A DNA stretch of 7,177 nt from an uncultured Desulfuromonas sp. GTDB taxonomy: Bacteria; Desulfobacterota; Desulfuromonadia; Desulfuromonadales; Trichloromonadaceae. This document shows, in pieces, positions 7,132 through 7,177 of the stretch; the stretch's first letter is position 1; each line of letters begins with the position of its first letter. The notes beneath the pieces are model-generated. The model was not told where the DNA came from and searched no databases. It was given only the letters and a program-made list of their open reading frames with translations. Position numbers and translations under genes: made by a program. The stretch lies in contig CALJLX010000167.1 in assembly GCA_937982495.1 (NCBI GenBank), forward strand, positions 1 through 7,177, written 5' to 3'.

Positions 7132-7177
7132 AGATCGGAAGAGCACACGTCTGAACTCCAGTCACGAATCACCATCT
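7132..7177 (+). other. Illumina TruSeq-type i7 adapter contamination at the contig end
   Basis: Bases 7132-7165 match the 34-base TruSeq/universal read-1 adapter exactly, beginning AGATCGGAAGAGC and ending CCAGTCAC. Bases 7166-7173 (GAATCACC) fit an 8-base i7 index, and 7174-7177 (ATCT) are the first bases of the fixed sequence after the index. The match comes from knowledge of the adapter. The first A (7132) could also be a genomic base or the A-tail. This is synthetic library sequence, not biology. Confidence 0.98.

Overview
This is a GC-rich bacterial chromosomal window from a genome assembly. It carries five tightly packed genes, all on the + strand: mutS (3' part), a TPR-AMIN-Amidase_3 cell-wall amidase, glnD, xerD, and the start of an archaeal-type, cofactor-independent phosphoglycerate mutase-like gene (apgM). 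Third codon positions are mostly G or C. The protein sequences, the long amidase architecture and the gene order suggest a deltaproteobacterium of the Desulfuromonadales/Geobacter type. That placement rests on family knowledge and memory of similar gene orders, not on a search.

Layout: 1-1376 is mutS, cut off by the window start. 1380-3200 is the periplasmic amidase. 3197-5923 is glnD and overlaps the amidase by ATGA. 5927-6814 is xerD. A 41-base gap follows, with a ribosome binding site, and then apgM from 6856. No promoter, terminator, tRNA, mobile element or CRISPR was seen. The genes look like one polycistronic unit whose promoter lies upstream of the window. Gaps are -4 to +3 nt except before apgM, which suggests translational coupling. 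The products serve unrelated housekeeping tasks: mismatch repair, septal peptidoglycan splitting, nitrogen signalling through PII, chromosome dimer resolution, and central or amino-acid metabolism. Amidase and XerD both act late in the cell cycle, but a functional link across the whole set is only inference.

The last 46 bases (7132-7177) are not genomic. They match the Illumina TruSeq-type i7 adapter, followed by an 8-base index and the first four bases of the downstream flow-cell sequence. The apgM fragment therefore has real sequence only to 7131, and everything translated past that point is artefact. I found no previously undescribed biological system. The most notable points are the adapter contamination, a repeated stop-NNN-ATG junction geometry with a possible 13-codon bridging ORF before apgM, and a C9 tract in the amidase linker.
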